From: Azospirillum thiophilum
GTDB taxonomy: Bacteria > Pseudomonadota > Alphaproteobacteria > Azospirillales > Azospirillaceae
Length of the DNA stretch: 64,000 nucleotides
Direction of reading: 5' to 3'
Assembly: GCF_001305595.1 (NCBI RefSeq)
Contig: NZ_CP012403.1
Span: 394,501-458,500, forward strand
In this document: positions 48,912 through 57,730 of the stretch, in pieces
Numbering within the stretch: the first letter of the stretch is position 1
Layout of the letters: every line of letters begins with the position of its first letter
Translations under genes and position numbers: made by a program
The notes under the pieces: model-generated
The model's database searches: none
Seen by the model: only the letters and a program-made list of their open reading frames with translations
What the model was told of the DNA's origin: nothing

Positions 48912-49694
48912 ATGTCCGCTCAGGCATTTCTGGAAAGCCGCTTCGGGCTGGGCGGCTCCGTCTTCCTCGTCACCGGCGGGGCCGGCGGCATCGGCTTCGC
49001 CGCCGCCCGCGCCGCGGCCCAGGCCGGTGCCGTCGCCGTCATCAACGACCTCGACCCCGAGCGCACCGAACAGGCTGCCGCGACCTTGCGCGACGAGGGG
49101 CTGGAGGCGACCGCCGCCCCCTTCAGCGTCACCGATCCGGACGCGGTGCGGGCCGGCATCGCCCGGATCCTCGACCGCCATGGCCGCATCGACAGCCTGT
49201 TCAGCAACGCCGGCAACCAGAACCGCAAGGCCTTCCTGGACTACCGGCCCGACGAATGGGCATCGCTGTGGAAGACCCATGTCGACGGTGCCTTCAACCT
49301 CTGCCAGGCGGTGCTGCCGTCGATGGTGGAGCGGCGCGGCGGGCGCATCGTGCTGATGTCGTCGATCTCGGCCTTCGGGTCGCGCGGCACCATCAGCGCC
49401 TATGCCACCGCCAAGGGCGGGCTGGCCGCGATGACGCGGGCGCTGGCGGTGGAATACGGGCCGCTCGGGATCGCCTGCAACGCCATCGCCCCCGGCTATG
49501 TCGCCACCGGCTTCACCACGGCGATGCAGGGGAACGAGGCCTTCCAGCGCTACATCGAAAGCGACGTTCCGGCGCGGCGCTGGGGGACGCCGGAGGACAT
49601 CGCCGGGGTGGCGGTCTTCCTGGCGGGACCGGCCAGCGGCTTCATCAACGGACAGGTCATCCCGGTGGACGGCGGGCTGCTCGCCACGCTGTGA
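48912..49694 (+). CDS. Short-chain dehydrogenase/reductase (2)
   Basis: A 260-residue SDR with TGGAGGIGFA near residue 21, NDLDPERTEQ after the second strand (aspartate there favours NAD), LFSNAGNQ, the catalytic serine in LMSSISAFG and YATAKGG for Tyr and Lys. The C-terminal GFINGQVIPVDGGLLATL is typical of classical SDRs. It lies between the binding-protein gene and the hydroxylase gene, 34 bases from the latter, so its product is likely an intermediate on the way to 3-hydroxybenzoate. Confidence 0.9.
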   Translation: MSAQAFLESRFGLGGSVFLVTGGAGGIGFAAARAAAQAGAVAVINDLDPERTEQAAATLRDEGLEATAAPFSVTDPDAVRAGIARILDRHGRIDSLFSNAGNQNRKAFLDYRPDEWASLWKTHVDGAFNLCQAVLPSMVERRGGRIVLMSSISAFGSRGTISAYATAKGGLAAMTRALAVEYGPLGIACNAIAPGYVATGFTTAMQGNEAFQRYIESDVPARRWGTPEDIAGVAVFLAGPASGFINGQVIPVDGGLLATL

Positions 49695-49728
49695 GAGACC
49701 AGAAGAGACTACGCAGAGGAACAACCAC

Positions 49729-50919
49729 ATGCCTGACCGTCCCATCCTGATCGCCGGAGGCGGCATCGGCGGTTTGGCCGCCGCGCTGGGGCTGGCCCGC
49801 AAGGGCTTCCGCTCGATCGTGCTCGAACAGGCCCCCCAGCTGGGGGAGATCGGCGCCGGCATCCAGATCGGCCCGAACGCCTTCCATGCCTTCGACTGGC
49901 TCGGCGTCGGCGACGCCGCGCGGGCCAAGGCGGTCTACATCGACCATCTGGTGCTGATGGACGCGATGCGCGACGAACGGATCGCCGCCATCCCGCTCGA
50001 CGAGCCGTTCCGCCGCCGCTTCAAGAATCCCTACGCCGTCGTCCACCGCGCCGACCTGCACATGGTGCTGCTCGACGCCTGCCGGGCCAGCGACCTCATC
50101 GAACTGCGCACCAGCGCGTCGGTCGAACGCTATGAGCAGGACGGCGCGTCGGTCACCGTCACGCTCGGCACCGGCGAGCGGCTGGCCGGCTCCGCCCTCG
50201 TCGGCGCCGACGGGCTGCGCTCCAAGGTGCGGGCACAGGTGGTGGGCGACGCGCAGCCGCGCGTGTCCGGCCACACCACCTTCCGCTCGGTCATCCCGAC
50301 CGAACAGATGCCGGAGGATCTGCGCTGGAACGCGGCGACGCTGTGGGCCGGGCCGAAATGCCACATCGTCCATTACCCGCTGAAGGGCGGCAAGGTCTTC
50401 AACCTCGTCGTCACCTGCCACAACGACGCCGCGGAGGCGGTGGCCGGCGTGCCGGTGACCCGGGAGGAGGTCCACAAAGGCTTCGAGCACATCGCCGACC
50501 GGCCGAAGCGGATCATCGAGCGCGGCGAGAACTGGAAGCTGTGGGTGCTGTGCGACCGCGACCCGACGCCGAACTGGGTGGACGGCCGCGTCGTGCTGCT
50601 GGGCGACGCCGCGCACCCGATGCTGCAATATCTGGCGCAGGGCGCCTGCATGGCGCTGGAGGACGCGGTCAACCTCTCCCACCATATGGCCGAGACCGGC
50701 GGCGATCTCGATGCCGCCTTCCCCGCCTACAACCGCGACCGCTTCGCCCGCACCGGCCGGGTCCAGCTCAATTCCCGGCTGATGGGCGACTATGTCTACC
50801 ACCCGGCGGGCGGTCCGGCGGCGCTGCGCAACGCGGTCCTCGGCAACTCGACCCGCGAGCAGCATTACGACCGCGTGGCGTGGCTCTACGGCGTGACCGG
50901 TCTCGGCGCCGCAATCTGA
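49729..50919 (+). CDS. 3-hydroxybenzoate 6-monooxygenase (FAD)
   Basis: A 396-residue flavin hydroxylase that converts 3-hydroxybenzoate plus NADH and O2 to gentisate. It has the FAD site LIAGGGIGGLAAALGLARKG (G10-G15), then the DG motif ALVGADGLRSKVR and the GD motif VVLLGDAAHPMLQYLAQGACMALEDA. These and the RFKNPYAVVHRADLHMVLLDAC segment match the 3-hydroxybenzoate 6-hydroxylase group (NagX/MhbM). Its place directly before gentisate dioxygenase strengthens the call. Salicylate 5-hydroxylase is a different enzyme type and is not indicated. Confidence 0.92.
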   Translation: MPDRPILIAGGGIGGLAAALGLARKGFRSIVLEQAPQLGEIGAGIQIGPNAFHAFDWLGVGDAARAKAVYIDHLVLMDAMRDERIAAIPLDEPFRRRFKNPYAVVHRADLHMVLLDACRASDLIELRTSASVERYEQDGASVTVTLGTGERLAGSALVGADGLRSKVRAQVVGDAQPRVSGHTTFRSVIPTEQMPEDLRWNAATLWAGPKCHIVHYPLKGGKVFNLVVTCHNDAAEAVAGVPVTREEVHKGFEHIADRPKRIIERGENWKLWVLCDRDPTPNWVDGRVVLLGDAAHPMLQYLAQGACMALEDAVNLSHHMAETGGDLDAAFPAYNRDRFARTGRVQLNSRLMGDYVYHPAGGPAALRNAVLGNSTREQHYDRVAWLYGVTGLGAAI

Positions 50920-50935
50920 CAGAAAGGATCGTCCC

Positions 50936-51994
50936 ATGTCCATTTCCGGACCGCCCGCCGAGACGGCCGAACGGCAGGCCTATTACGACAAGATCAGCAA
51001 ACGCAACCTGAACCCGCTGTGGTCGGTGATGAGCGCCATCATCACCCGCGAGCCGCGCAGCGCCTGCGTGCCGCATCTGTGGGCCTTCGCCGAGATGAAG
51101 GAGCTGCTGCTGGAGGCGGGCTCCCTCATCACCGCCAAGGAGGCCGAGCGCCGGGTGCTGATGCTGGAGAATCCCGGCATGCCGGGCCAGAACCGCATCA
51201 CCACCTCGCTCTATGCCGGGCTTCAATTGGTATTGCCCGGCGAGGTCGCGCCGGCCCACCGCCACAGCCAGTCGGCGGTCCGCTTCGTGCTGGACGGGGC
51301 CGGCGCCCACACCTCGGTGGATGGCGAGCGCACCATCATGGAGGTCGGCGACTTCGTCATCACCCCGCCGCGCGCCTGGCACGACCACGGCAACCACAGC
51401 GACCGGCCGATGATCTGGCTCGACGGGCTCGACATCCCGACCGTCTCCTTCTACGACGCCTCCTTCGCCGAATCCTACCCGGACGACGAGCAGCCGGTGA
51501 CCCGGCCGGTCGGCCATTCGCTGGCGCGGTTCGGCGCCAACATGCTGCCGGTCGATTACGAGGCGGCGCAGCCCTCCTCCCCCATCTTCAACTATCCCTA
51601 TGCCCGCACCCGCGAGGCGCTGGAGGCGATGCGCCGGCAGCAGGAGTGGGACCCGTGCCACGGGCTGAAGATGCGCTTCGTCAACCCGGTGGACGGCGGC
51701 TCGCCGATGCCGACCATGTCGGCCTTCATGCAGCTGCTGCCGAAGGATTTCGCCACCAGCGCCTACCGCAGCACCGACGCCACCATCTTCGCGGTGGTCG
51801 AGGGGCACGGCACCACGACGATCGACGGCCAGCCCTTCGCCTGGGGACCGAAGGACGTGTTCGTGGCTCCGAGCTGGAAATGGGTGACGCACCATGCCGG
51901 CGAGGATGCGGTGATCTTCAGCTATTCCGACCGCATCGCCCAGCAGAAGCTCGGCCTGTGGCGCGAAGACCGCGGCAACCGAGTGAAGGAGTGA
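50936..51994 (+). CDS. Gentisate 1,2-dioxygenase
   Basis: A 352-residue bicupin that opens the gentisate ring to maleylpyruvate using Fe(II) and O2. The first cupin has VAPAHRHSQSAVRFVLDGAG with the His-x-His ligands and ITPPRAWHDHGNHSD with the third histidine. The second cupin has VVEGHGTTTIDGQPFAWGPKDVFVAPSWKWVTHHA. Length and the NLNPLWSVMSAIITREP start are typical. It is 16 bases after the hydroxylase gene and five bases before the isomerase gene. Confidence 0.95.
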   Translation: MSISGPPAETAERQAYYDKISKRNLNPLWSVMSAIITREPRSACVPHLWAFAEMKELLLEAGSLITAKEAERRVLMLENPGMPGQNRITTSLYAGLQLVLPGEVAPAHRHSQSAVRFVLDGAGAHTSVDGERTIMEVGDFVITPPRAWHDHGNHSDRPMIWLDGLDIPTVSFYDASFAESYPDDEQPVTRPVGHSLARFGANMLPVDYEAAQPSSPIFNYPYARTREALEAMRRQQEWDPCHGLKMRFVNPVDGGSPMPTMSAFMQLLPKDFATSAYRSTDATIFAVVEGHGTTTIDGQPFAWGPKDVFVAPSWKWVTHHAGEDAVIFSYSDRIAQQKLGLWREDRGNRVKE

Positions 51995-51999
51995 GACGG

Positions 52000-52644
52000 A
52001 TGCCGATGGAGGTCTACGGCTATTTCCGCTCGTCCGCCGCCTACCGGCTGCGGATCGCGCTGGCCCTGAAGGGGCTGACGGCGGAACAGCACTTCGTCCA
52101 CCTGCGTCGGAAGGAGCAGTCCTCGCCCGGCTATCTCGCGGTCAATCCGATGGGGCTGGTGCCGGCACTGGTGGAGGACGGGCGGACGCTGACCCAGTCG
52201 CTCGCCATCATCGAGTATCTGGACGAGACGCACCCGACGCCGCCGCTGCTGCCGGGCAACCCGTTCGACCGAGCCTGGGTGCGGTCGGTGGCGCTGGCGG
52301 TCGCCTGCGACATCCACCCGGTCAACAACCTGCGCATCCTGAACCACCTGCGCGACGCGCTCGGCCAGGACGAGGATGCCCGCAACGGCTGGTACGCCCA
52401 TTGGGTGGCGGAAGGCTTCCACGGGCTGGAGGCGATGCTGGCGGCGGCCCCGCGGCCCGGCACCCTCTGCTTCGGCGACGAACCGACGCTGGCCGACATC
52501 TGCCTCGTCCCGCAGGTCTTCAACGCCGAGCGGATGAACTGCCCGCTCGACGACTATCCGACGATCCGCCGCATCGCCGCGGCGGCGCGCTCCCTGCCGG
52601 CCTTCCAGGCCGCCGAGCCGGGCCGCCAGCCCGATGCCGAGTGA
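52000..52644 (+). CDS. Maleylpyruvate/maleylacetoacetate isomerase (zeta-class GST)
   Basis: A 214-residue glutathione-dependent isomerase turning maleylpyruvate into fumarylpyruvate. The zeta-class active-site motif is YFRSSAAYRLRIALALKG, with the first serine as the glutathione-activating residue. VNPMGLVPALVEDGRTLTQSLAIIEYLDE forms the glutathione site and FGDEPTLADICLVPQVFNAERM the C-terminal helix pair. Either isomerase name is possible by sequence; the gentisate context favours maleylpyruvate. Confidence 0.93.
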   Translation: MPMEVYGYFRSSAAYRLRIALALKGLTAEQHFVHLRRKEQSSPGYLAVNPMGLVPALVEDGRTLTQSLAIIEYLDETHPTPPLLPGNPFDRAWVRSVALAVACDIHPVNNLRILNHLRDALGQDEDARNGWYAHWVAEGFHGLEAMLAAAPRPGTLCFGDEPTLADICLVPQVFNAERMNCPLDDYPTIRRIAAAARSLPAFQAAEPGRQPDAE

Positions 52645-52671
52645 TCCCACCTCATTGAAGGAAGAACCGAC

Positions 52672-53361
52672 TTGACCAGCTACGTCTTCGATCCGGCACC
52701 GCGCCCCGCCGCCCCGGTCCGCGGCACCGACGCCCGGTTTCCGATCAACCGCATCTTCTGCGTCGGCCGCAACTACGAGGCCCATGCCCGCGAGATGGGC
52801 GTGCAGGTCGACCGCGAGGCGCCCTTCTACTTCACCAAGTCGCCCGGCACCTATGTGCCGTCGGGCGCCACCGTCGCCTATCCGCCCTCGACCGGGAACT
52901 ATCATTACGAGATGGAGCTGGTGGTCGCCATCGGGAAGCCGGCCTTCCGCATCGCCCGGGAGGATGCCCTTGATGCCGTGTACGGCTATGCCTGCGGCCT
53001 CGACATGACCCGGCGCGACCTGCAGCTCGCCGCCCGCGCCAAGCAGCGGCCCTGGGACATCGGCAAGGATTTCGAGGAGTCGGCCGTGCTGTCGGAGATC
53101 GTCCCGGTCGCCGATTGCGGCCACCCGGCCGCCGGACCGCTGGAATTGCGGGTGAATGGCGAAACCCGGCAGTCGAGCGACCTCGGCCTGCTGATCTGGT
53201 CGGTGCCCGAGCTGATCGCCCATCTCTCCACCCTCTACCATCTGCAGCCGGGCGACCTGATCTATACCGGGACGCCGGAAGGCGTCGGCCCGGTCGGGCC
53301 GGGCGACCGGATCGAAGGCTCGATCGCCGGTCTCGGCGGCATCGCCCTGACCGTCGGGTGA
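52672..53361 (+). CDS. Fumarylpyruvate hydrolase (FAH superfamily)
   Basis: A 229-residue hydrolase that splits fumarylpyruvate into fumarate and pyruvate, the last step of this route. FAH features are IFCVGRNYEAHAREMG, the metal ligands in YHYEMELVVAIG (two Glu) and GLDMTRRDLQ (Asp), KQRPWDIGKDFEESAVLSEI, and LIYTGTPEGVGPVGPGD. The start is TTG, seven bases after a GGAAG ribosome site, and no ATG or GTG lies in a suitable place. It is the last gene of the operon and converges on a LysR gene 19 bases away. Confidence 0.93.
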   Translation: MTSYVFDPAPRPAAPVRGTDARFPINRIFCVGRNYEAHAREMGVQVDREAPFYFTKSPGTYVPSGATVAYPPSTGNYHYEMELVVAIGKPAFRIAREDALDAVYGYACGLDMTRRDLQLAARAKQRPWDIGKDFEESAVLSEIVPVADCGHPAAGPLELRVNGETRQSSDLGLLIWSVPELIAHLSTLYHLQPGDLIYTGTPEGVGPVGPGDRIEGSIAGLGGIALTVG

Positions 53362-53380
53362 GGCCGGTGCATGGCCCCGG

Positions 53381-54337
53381 TCAGCGGCCGATCAGCGGCT
53401 TCAGCCAGGGCGAATTGGCGAAGACGTCGGTGAAGTAGCCCTGCTGGATCACCGCCCGCCCGGCCTTGTGGATGCCGGCGGGCAGCGATCCCAGCTCGCC
53501 CCTCCGCGTCACCACATGGATGGAGCGGCGGAATCCGGAGGTCGGCAGCGGCATCACCCGCATGTGGCTGAGATGCTGGCGGCTCTTCACCAGGGCGGTC
53601 GGCGGCAGCAGGCTCCATCCCATCTCCTCGGCCACCATCGCCATCACGGTATCGGTGGCGTCGAAGGCGAAGCTGCGCGGCACCTCCATCCCCAGCCGGC
53701 GCAGATGCTGGTCCACCAGCCGGCCGAGCGCGCTGTCGGTCGTGCTGCGGATCAGCGGCAGCGTGCGCGACAGGGCGCGCAACGCCGCCTCGTCGGCGAT
53801 TTCCGGGCAGCTGCGCGGCAGCAGCAGCACGAAGGGCTCGATCAGCAGGCGCTGGCTGTCGACCTGGTCCATGTCGTCGAAGCTGTCGTTGGTGAACAGC
53901 ACGTCGAGGCGGCGGGCGAGGAACTGCTCGCGCAATTGCCCGCACAGGCCCGACGCGATGCTGAAGGACGGCACATTGTCGCGCAGCCGCTGCAGCAGCC
54001 GCGGGATGAAGGGCGCCGCCAGCGTGTCGATGCAGCCGATCCGCAATTCCGGCATGAAGGGCGCGTCGGCCCCGCCGATGGCCGCCGGCAATTGCCGCGC
54101 GTCGGTCAGGATGCGGTTGCTCCAATGCCAGAGCCGCTGGCCGGCGGCGGTCAGCGCCATCGGCCGGATGCTGCGGTCGAGCAGCTGGGTGGAGAAGGCG
54201 GTTTCCAGTTGACGGACGACATGCGATACCGCCGACTGGGTCAGCCCGAGCCGGCCGGCGGCGCGGGTCATGCTGCCCAGCTCGGCCACGGCGACGAACA
54301 CTTCCAGGGATCCCAGGTCGAAGTCTCGGTGATGCAT
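53381..54337 (-). CDS. LysR-family transcriptional regulator
   Basis: A 318-residue LysR protein with the N-terminal helix-turn-helix LGSLEVFVAVAELGSMTRAAGRLGLTQSAVSHVVRQLETAFSTQLLDRSIRPMALTAAGQRL and an effector domain (LRIGCIDTLAAPFIPRLLQRLRD, LLLPRSCPEIADEAAL). I start at MHHRDFDLG behind CGGAG. It is divergent from the MmgE/PrpD gene across 184 bases with a GCATA/TATGC palindrome, so it most likely controls that gene and perhaps the transporter beyond, rather than the gentisate operon it converges on. Confidence 0.9.
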   Translation of the reverse strand: MHHRDFDLGSLEVFVAVAELGSMTRAAGRLGLTQSAVSHVVRQLETAFSTQLLDRSIRPMALTAAGQRLWHWSNRILTDARQLPAAIGGADAPFMPELRIGCIDTLAAPFIPRLLQRLRDNVPSFSIASGLCGQLREQFLARRLDVLFTNDSFDDMDQVDSQRLLIEPFVLLLPRSCPEIADEAALRALSRTLPLIRSTTDSALGRLVDQHLRRLGMEVPRSFAFDATDTVMAMVAEEMGWSLLPPTALVKSRQHLSHMRVMPLPTSGFRRSIHVVTRRGELGSLPAGIHKAGRAVIQQGYFTDVFANSPWLKPLIGR

Positions 54338-54387
54338 GGCGCTCCGATATGTGGGCTGGCGGCGGCTGGCGGGTCGGACGGCGGACT

Positions 54388-54403
54388 GCATACTATCTTA
54401 TGC
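54388..54403. promoter_or_regulatory. Candidate LysR operator
   Basis: GCATA-CTATCT-TATGC is a perfect interrupted palindrome, fitting the T-N11-A rule of LysR sites. It lies 51 bases before the LysR start codon and 118 bases before the MmgE/PrpD start. Confidence 0.6.
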
Positions 54404-54521
54404 GGACCGCCTTTATGAATGGTGGTCATACCGACCATGAGATAAATTTGTTCCTCTGACCGGGTGGCGGATTCCACGGCAGCCTCGCAGGCTGTCTGCA
54501 AACCCTGCCGGAGCGCCCGCG

Positions 54522-55952
54522 ATGACCCTGATTCCCGACGATGCCCCCCTCCCCGCCGCCGCCCGACGGATCGGCGATTGGCTGGCGGGCTTGCGGCGAA
54601 GCGACATTCCGGAGCCGGTCGCAGCGGTCGCGTTGGACTGCATCGTCGACACACTGGGCGTGGCGCTGGCTGGAGCCGGTACGGAGGCCGCCCGGCTGGC
54701 CGCGGACGAGGCGCGTGAAATTTACGCTGCCGGAGCTTCGCAGCTGCTGGCCGGAGGGCGGCTGTGCCCGGAGGGCGCCGCCTTCGCCAATGTCGCCGCC
54801 GCCCATGCGCTGGATTTCGACGACAACAGCTATGCCGGCTTCGTCCACGGCTCCGCCATCGTGGTCCCGGTGGCGCTGGCAATGGTCGAGATGACAGACG
54901 GTACGGGAAGGGACCTGCTCACCGCCGTGGTGGCCGGGGCGGAGGCGCAATATGCGCTGGCGGAGGCGGTCGGTAACGGGGTCTATCATGCCGGCTGGTG
55001 GACCACCGCGCTGTTCGGAACCGTCGGCGCAGCGGCGGCCGGCGCCAGGGCGTTCGGGCTGGACGGGCGGACGGCGGCCGACGCCATCGCCTTCGCGCTG
55101 TGCGGGACCGGCGGGATGCGCGCCTGCTTCGGCACCGGGGCCAAGCCGCTGCTCGCGGCACAGGCGGCGGCGAACGGGGTGCGCGCCGCCCGGCTGGCCG
55201 CAAGGGGACTGACTGTGCCGCATGGGGTGGTGGAGGATCCGCGCGGCTTCGCCCGGCTGGTGGCAGCCGGCCGCTTCGATCCGGCGGCGCTGGATGGGCT
55301 CGGCCGGCGCTGGCGCCTGCTCGATCCCGGCATCGACACCAAGCTCTATCCGGTCTGCCTGTCGGCCCATGCCGCCATCGACGCGGTGCGCGACCTGATG
55401 GTGGAGCGGGGCCTCGCTGCCGGCAACATCCGCGCCGTCCACTGCCGCGTTCCCCCGGTGGTGGTGGCCAACCTGACCTACGACCGCCCGGCGACGCCGG
55501 GGGAGGCCCGCTTCAGCCTGCCCTTCGCCGTCGCCTGCGCGATGCTGTACGGCACCCTGGGGCTGGAGCATCTCGACGACGCGACGCTCGCCGACCCGGC
55601 GCTGCGCGAGGCGATGGAGCGGGTTTCCATGACCGCCGATCCCGGCTGGACCGCCGATGCCGACCGTGCCCGCCTCGCGCCGGAAGGGGCGGAGATCCAC
55701 GTCGAGACGGTGACGGGCGAGCGCATCGACCGCTTCTGCGCCTCGGCCCGCGGCACGGTGGCCCGCCCGCTGTCGGCGGCGGAACTTGCGGCAAAGTTCC
55801 TGACCTGCGCCGGCCGCGCGGTCGGGCCGGAGGGGGCGGAGCGTCTCCACCGGAGCTTGCGGCGGCTGGAGACATTGTCCGGCCTCCCGGGCCTGCTCGA
55901 CCCGAGCCCAACCATGGCCGTGGCTCATGATGTCGATGAATATCGGTCATGA
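54522..55952 (+). CDS. MmgE/PrpD family protein
   Basis: A 476-residue protein of the MmgE/PrpD fold (2-methylcitrate dehydratase, iminodisuccinate epimerase and cis-aconitate decarboxylase relatives). Family features are VALDCIVDTLGVALAGAGTEAA, the active-site-region AAHALDFDDNSYAGFVHGSAIVVPVALAMVE, HAGWWTTALFGTVGAAAAGARAFGLD and GIDTKLYPVCLSAHAAIDAV. No methylcitrate cycle genes are near, so propionate use is not implied. It is divergent from the LysR gene and lies upstream of the peptide-type ABC importer. Substrate unknown; a small polycarboxylate or amino-dicarboxylate is likely. Confidence 0.88.
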   Translation: MTLIPDDAPLPAAARRIGDWLAGLRRSDIPEPVAAVALDCIVDTLGVALAGAGTEAARLAADEAREIYAAGASQLLAGGRLCPEGAAFANVAAAHALDFDDNSYAGFVHGSAIVVPVALAMVEMTDGTGRDLLTAVVAGAEAQYALAEAVGNGVYHAGWWTTALFGTVGAAAAGARAFGLDGRTAADAIAFALCGTGGMRACFGTGAKPLLAAQAAANGVRAARLAARGLTVPHGVVEDPRGFARLVAAGRFDPAALDGLGRRWRLLDPGIDTKLYPVCLSAHAAIDAVRDLMVERGLAAGNIRAVHCRVPPVVVANLTYDRPATPGEARFSLPFAVACAMLYGTLGLEHLDDATLADPALREAMERVSMTADPGWTADADRARLAPEGAEIHVETVTGERIDRFCASARGTVARPLSAAELAAKFLTCAGRAVGPEGAERLHRSLRRLETLSGLPGLLDPSPTMAVAHDVDEYRS

Positions 55953-56065
55953 TGGGCAGCCGGCGAGCCGGCAGCGGCCCGCTTTTTCAGCAAGCGGGGC
56001 TGTCGAACCATTCGGGAAAAACACAGGAAAACCAGCGATTTCAGCGGCGGTGCGCTGCACAAAAT

Positions 56066-56090
56066 ATGTTCGCATCCGCGGTATGCATGA
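56066..56090. promoter_or_regulatory. Palindromic element before the peptide-type ABC transporter
   Basis: The 267-base gap before the binding-protein gene holds GCATCCGCGGTATGC inside ATGTT and ATGA, in a locally AT-richer stretch. It resembles the element at 2374-2396. Could be an operator for the transporter operon; no promoter hexamers are clear. Confidence 0.35.
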
Positions 56091-56219
56091 AATTTAGGCG
56101 GCATGCCGCCCGTTCGCCGTCCTGCCGCAGCCCTTTCCACGGGCGGCGGCCATGTGCGACCGTTTCGGACAAGTGGAAACCAAGGTCCGCCGCAAGGACC
56201 GGCAAACAGAGAGGCTTTC

Positions 56220-57722
56220 ATGATGATGCGACGTTTGGTGGCGCGGGCCGTGCTCTCGGCGATCCTCCTGTCCGGGACGGCGATGTCGGTCCAGGCCGCG
56301 GGCACGCTCAAGGTGTCGGTGGATTCCAACCTGAACACGCTGGATCCCGCCAAGATGAAGGGCGGCCAGGAGTATGTCGCCGCCTACCTGATCTTCAACG
56401 GGCTGACGATCATCAGCCATGACATGACGGTGAAGCCCGACCTGGCCGAACGTTGGGAGCGCAGCGACGACCTGAAGACCTGGACCTTTTATCTCCGCAA
56501 GGGCGTGAAGTTCCACAACGGCCGCGAACTGGAGGCCGAGGACGTCGTCGCCACCATCGCCCGCATCCAGGACAAAGCGACCGGCTCCACCGCCCGGGTC
56601 AATTTCGAGATCGTGGAGTCGATGAAGGCGCTGGACCCGCTGACCGTCCAGTTCCAGCTGAAGAGCCCCTATGCCGGCTTCGCCGAGCTGTTCGGCGAGC
56701 GTCAGGCCCGCATCGTGCCGCGCGACGCCGTCGACACGCTGGCCTCCAAGCCGGTCGGCACCGGCCCGTTCGAGTTCGTGTCCTTCGCCCCCGGCGACCG
56801 CATCGTCCTGAAGCGCAACCCGGCTTATTTCGAGCCGGGCCTGCCGAAGCTGGACGAGGTGATCGTGCGCATCCTGCCGGAATCGGCGGCCCAGGTGGCG
56901 GCGCTGACCACCGGCGAGCTTGATCTGGTGTGGAACCTGCCGCTGGAGGCCATCGACAAGGTCAAGGCCGACCCCAAGCTGAAGGTCGATTCCGTCCCGA
57001 CATCGACCTGGGACGGCGTCATCATGAACAACGCGGTGAAGCCGTTCGACGACCCGCGCGTGCGCAAGGCCGTGGCGATGGCGCTCGACAAGCAGGCGAT
57101 CACCCAGATCGCGCTGTTCGGCAACGGCACGCCGACCCACTCGCCGATCCCGCCGAGCCACCCCTACTACAACAAGGATCTGAAGATCGCCAAGGGCGAC
57201 CCAGCCGGCGCGAAGAAGCTGCTGGCCGAGGCGGGCTATCCCAACGGCTTCGAGGTCACGCTGCACACCCCGGCCGGCCGCGCCACCCGCGAACGGCTCG
57301 GCCTTGCGGTGCGCGAGCTGCTGAAGCCGGCCGGCATCACAGTCAACGTCCAGCGCGTGCCGTTCGACGTCTTCCTGAAGGACATCGAAGGCAAGGCCGG
57401 CTTCTACATCGACGGCTTCTTCAGCCGCCCGACCATCGATACCTCGGTCTATCCCTGGTACCACTCGCGCGGGTCGTGGAACACCGCGCTGTGGAGCTAT
57501 TCCAACCCGAAGATGGACACGCTGCTGGACGGCGCCCGCCAGGCCAAGAGCGAGGACGAGGCGAAGTCGCTCTACACCCAGATCCAGGCGCTGGCGGTGG
57601 AGGATTCGCCGGGCGTCATCCCCTACGTCATCAACCACATCAACGGCATGAGCGCCAAGGTCCACGGGTTCCATTCGCACCCGATGATGTTCCTCGACCT
57701 GCGCAACGTGTCGGTCGACTGA
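56220..57722 (+). CDS. ABC transporter substrate-binding protein, peptide/nickel family (family 5)
   Basis: A 500-residue periplasmic binding protein with signal MMMRRLVARAVLSAILLSGTAMSVQA. SBP_bac_5 features follow: LNTLDPAKMKGGQEYVAAYLIFNGLT, DLAERWERSDDLKTWTFYLRKGVKFHNGRELEAEDVV, KPVGTGPFEFVSFAPGDRIVLKRNPAYF and DDPRVRKAVAMALDKQAI. Members bind oligopeptides, opines, glutathione or other polar amides. Three ATG codons stand in a row at the start after AGAGAGG. A 14-base-stem hairpin follows the stop. Confidence 0.92.
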   Translation: MMMRRLVARAVLSAILLSGTAMSVQAAGTLKVSVDSNLNTLDPAKMKGGQEYVAAYLIFNGLTIISHDMTVKPDLAERWERSDDLKTWTFYLRKGVKFHNGRELEAEDVVATIARIQDKATGSTARVNFEIVESMKALDPLTVQFQLKSPYAGFAELFGERQARIVPRDAVDTLASKPVGTGPFEFVSFAPGDRIVLKRNPAYFEPGLPKLDEVIVRILPESAAQVAALTTGELDLVWNLPLEAIDKVKADPKLKVDSVPTSTWDGVIMNNAVKPFDDPRVRKAVAMALDKQAITQIALFGNGTPTHSPIPPSHPYYNKDLKIAKGDPAGAKKLLAEAGYPNGFEVTLHTPAGRATRERLGLAVRELLKPAGITVNVQRVPFDVFLKDIEGKAGFYIDGFFSRPTIDTSVYPWYHSRGSWNTALWSYSNPKMDTLLDGARQAKSEDEAKSLYTQIQALAVEDSPGVIPYVINHINGMSAKVHGFHSHPMMFLDLRNVSVD

Positions 57723-57730
57723 GGCCAACC

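Noticed and set aside
55925..56353. Possible minus-strand gene before the peptide binding-protein gene
   Set aside because: It overlaps the signal-peptide region of a well-supported plus-strand gene and shows no family features.
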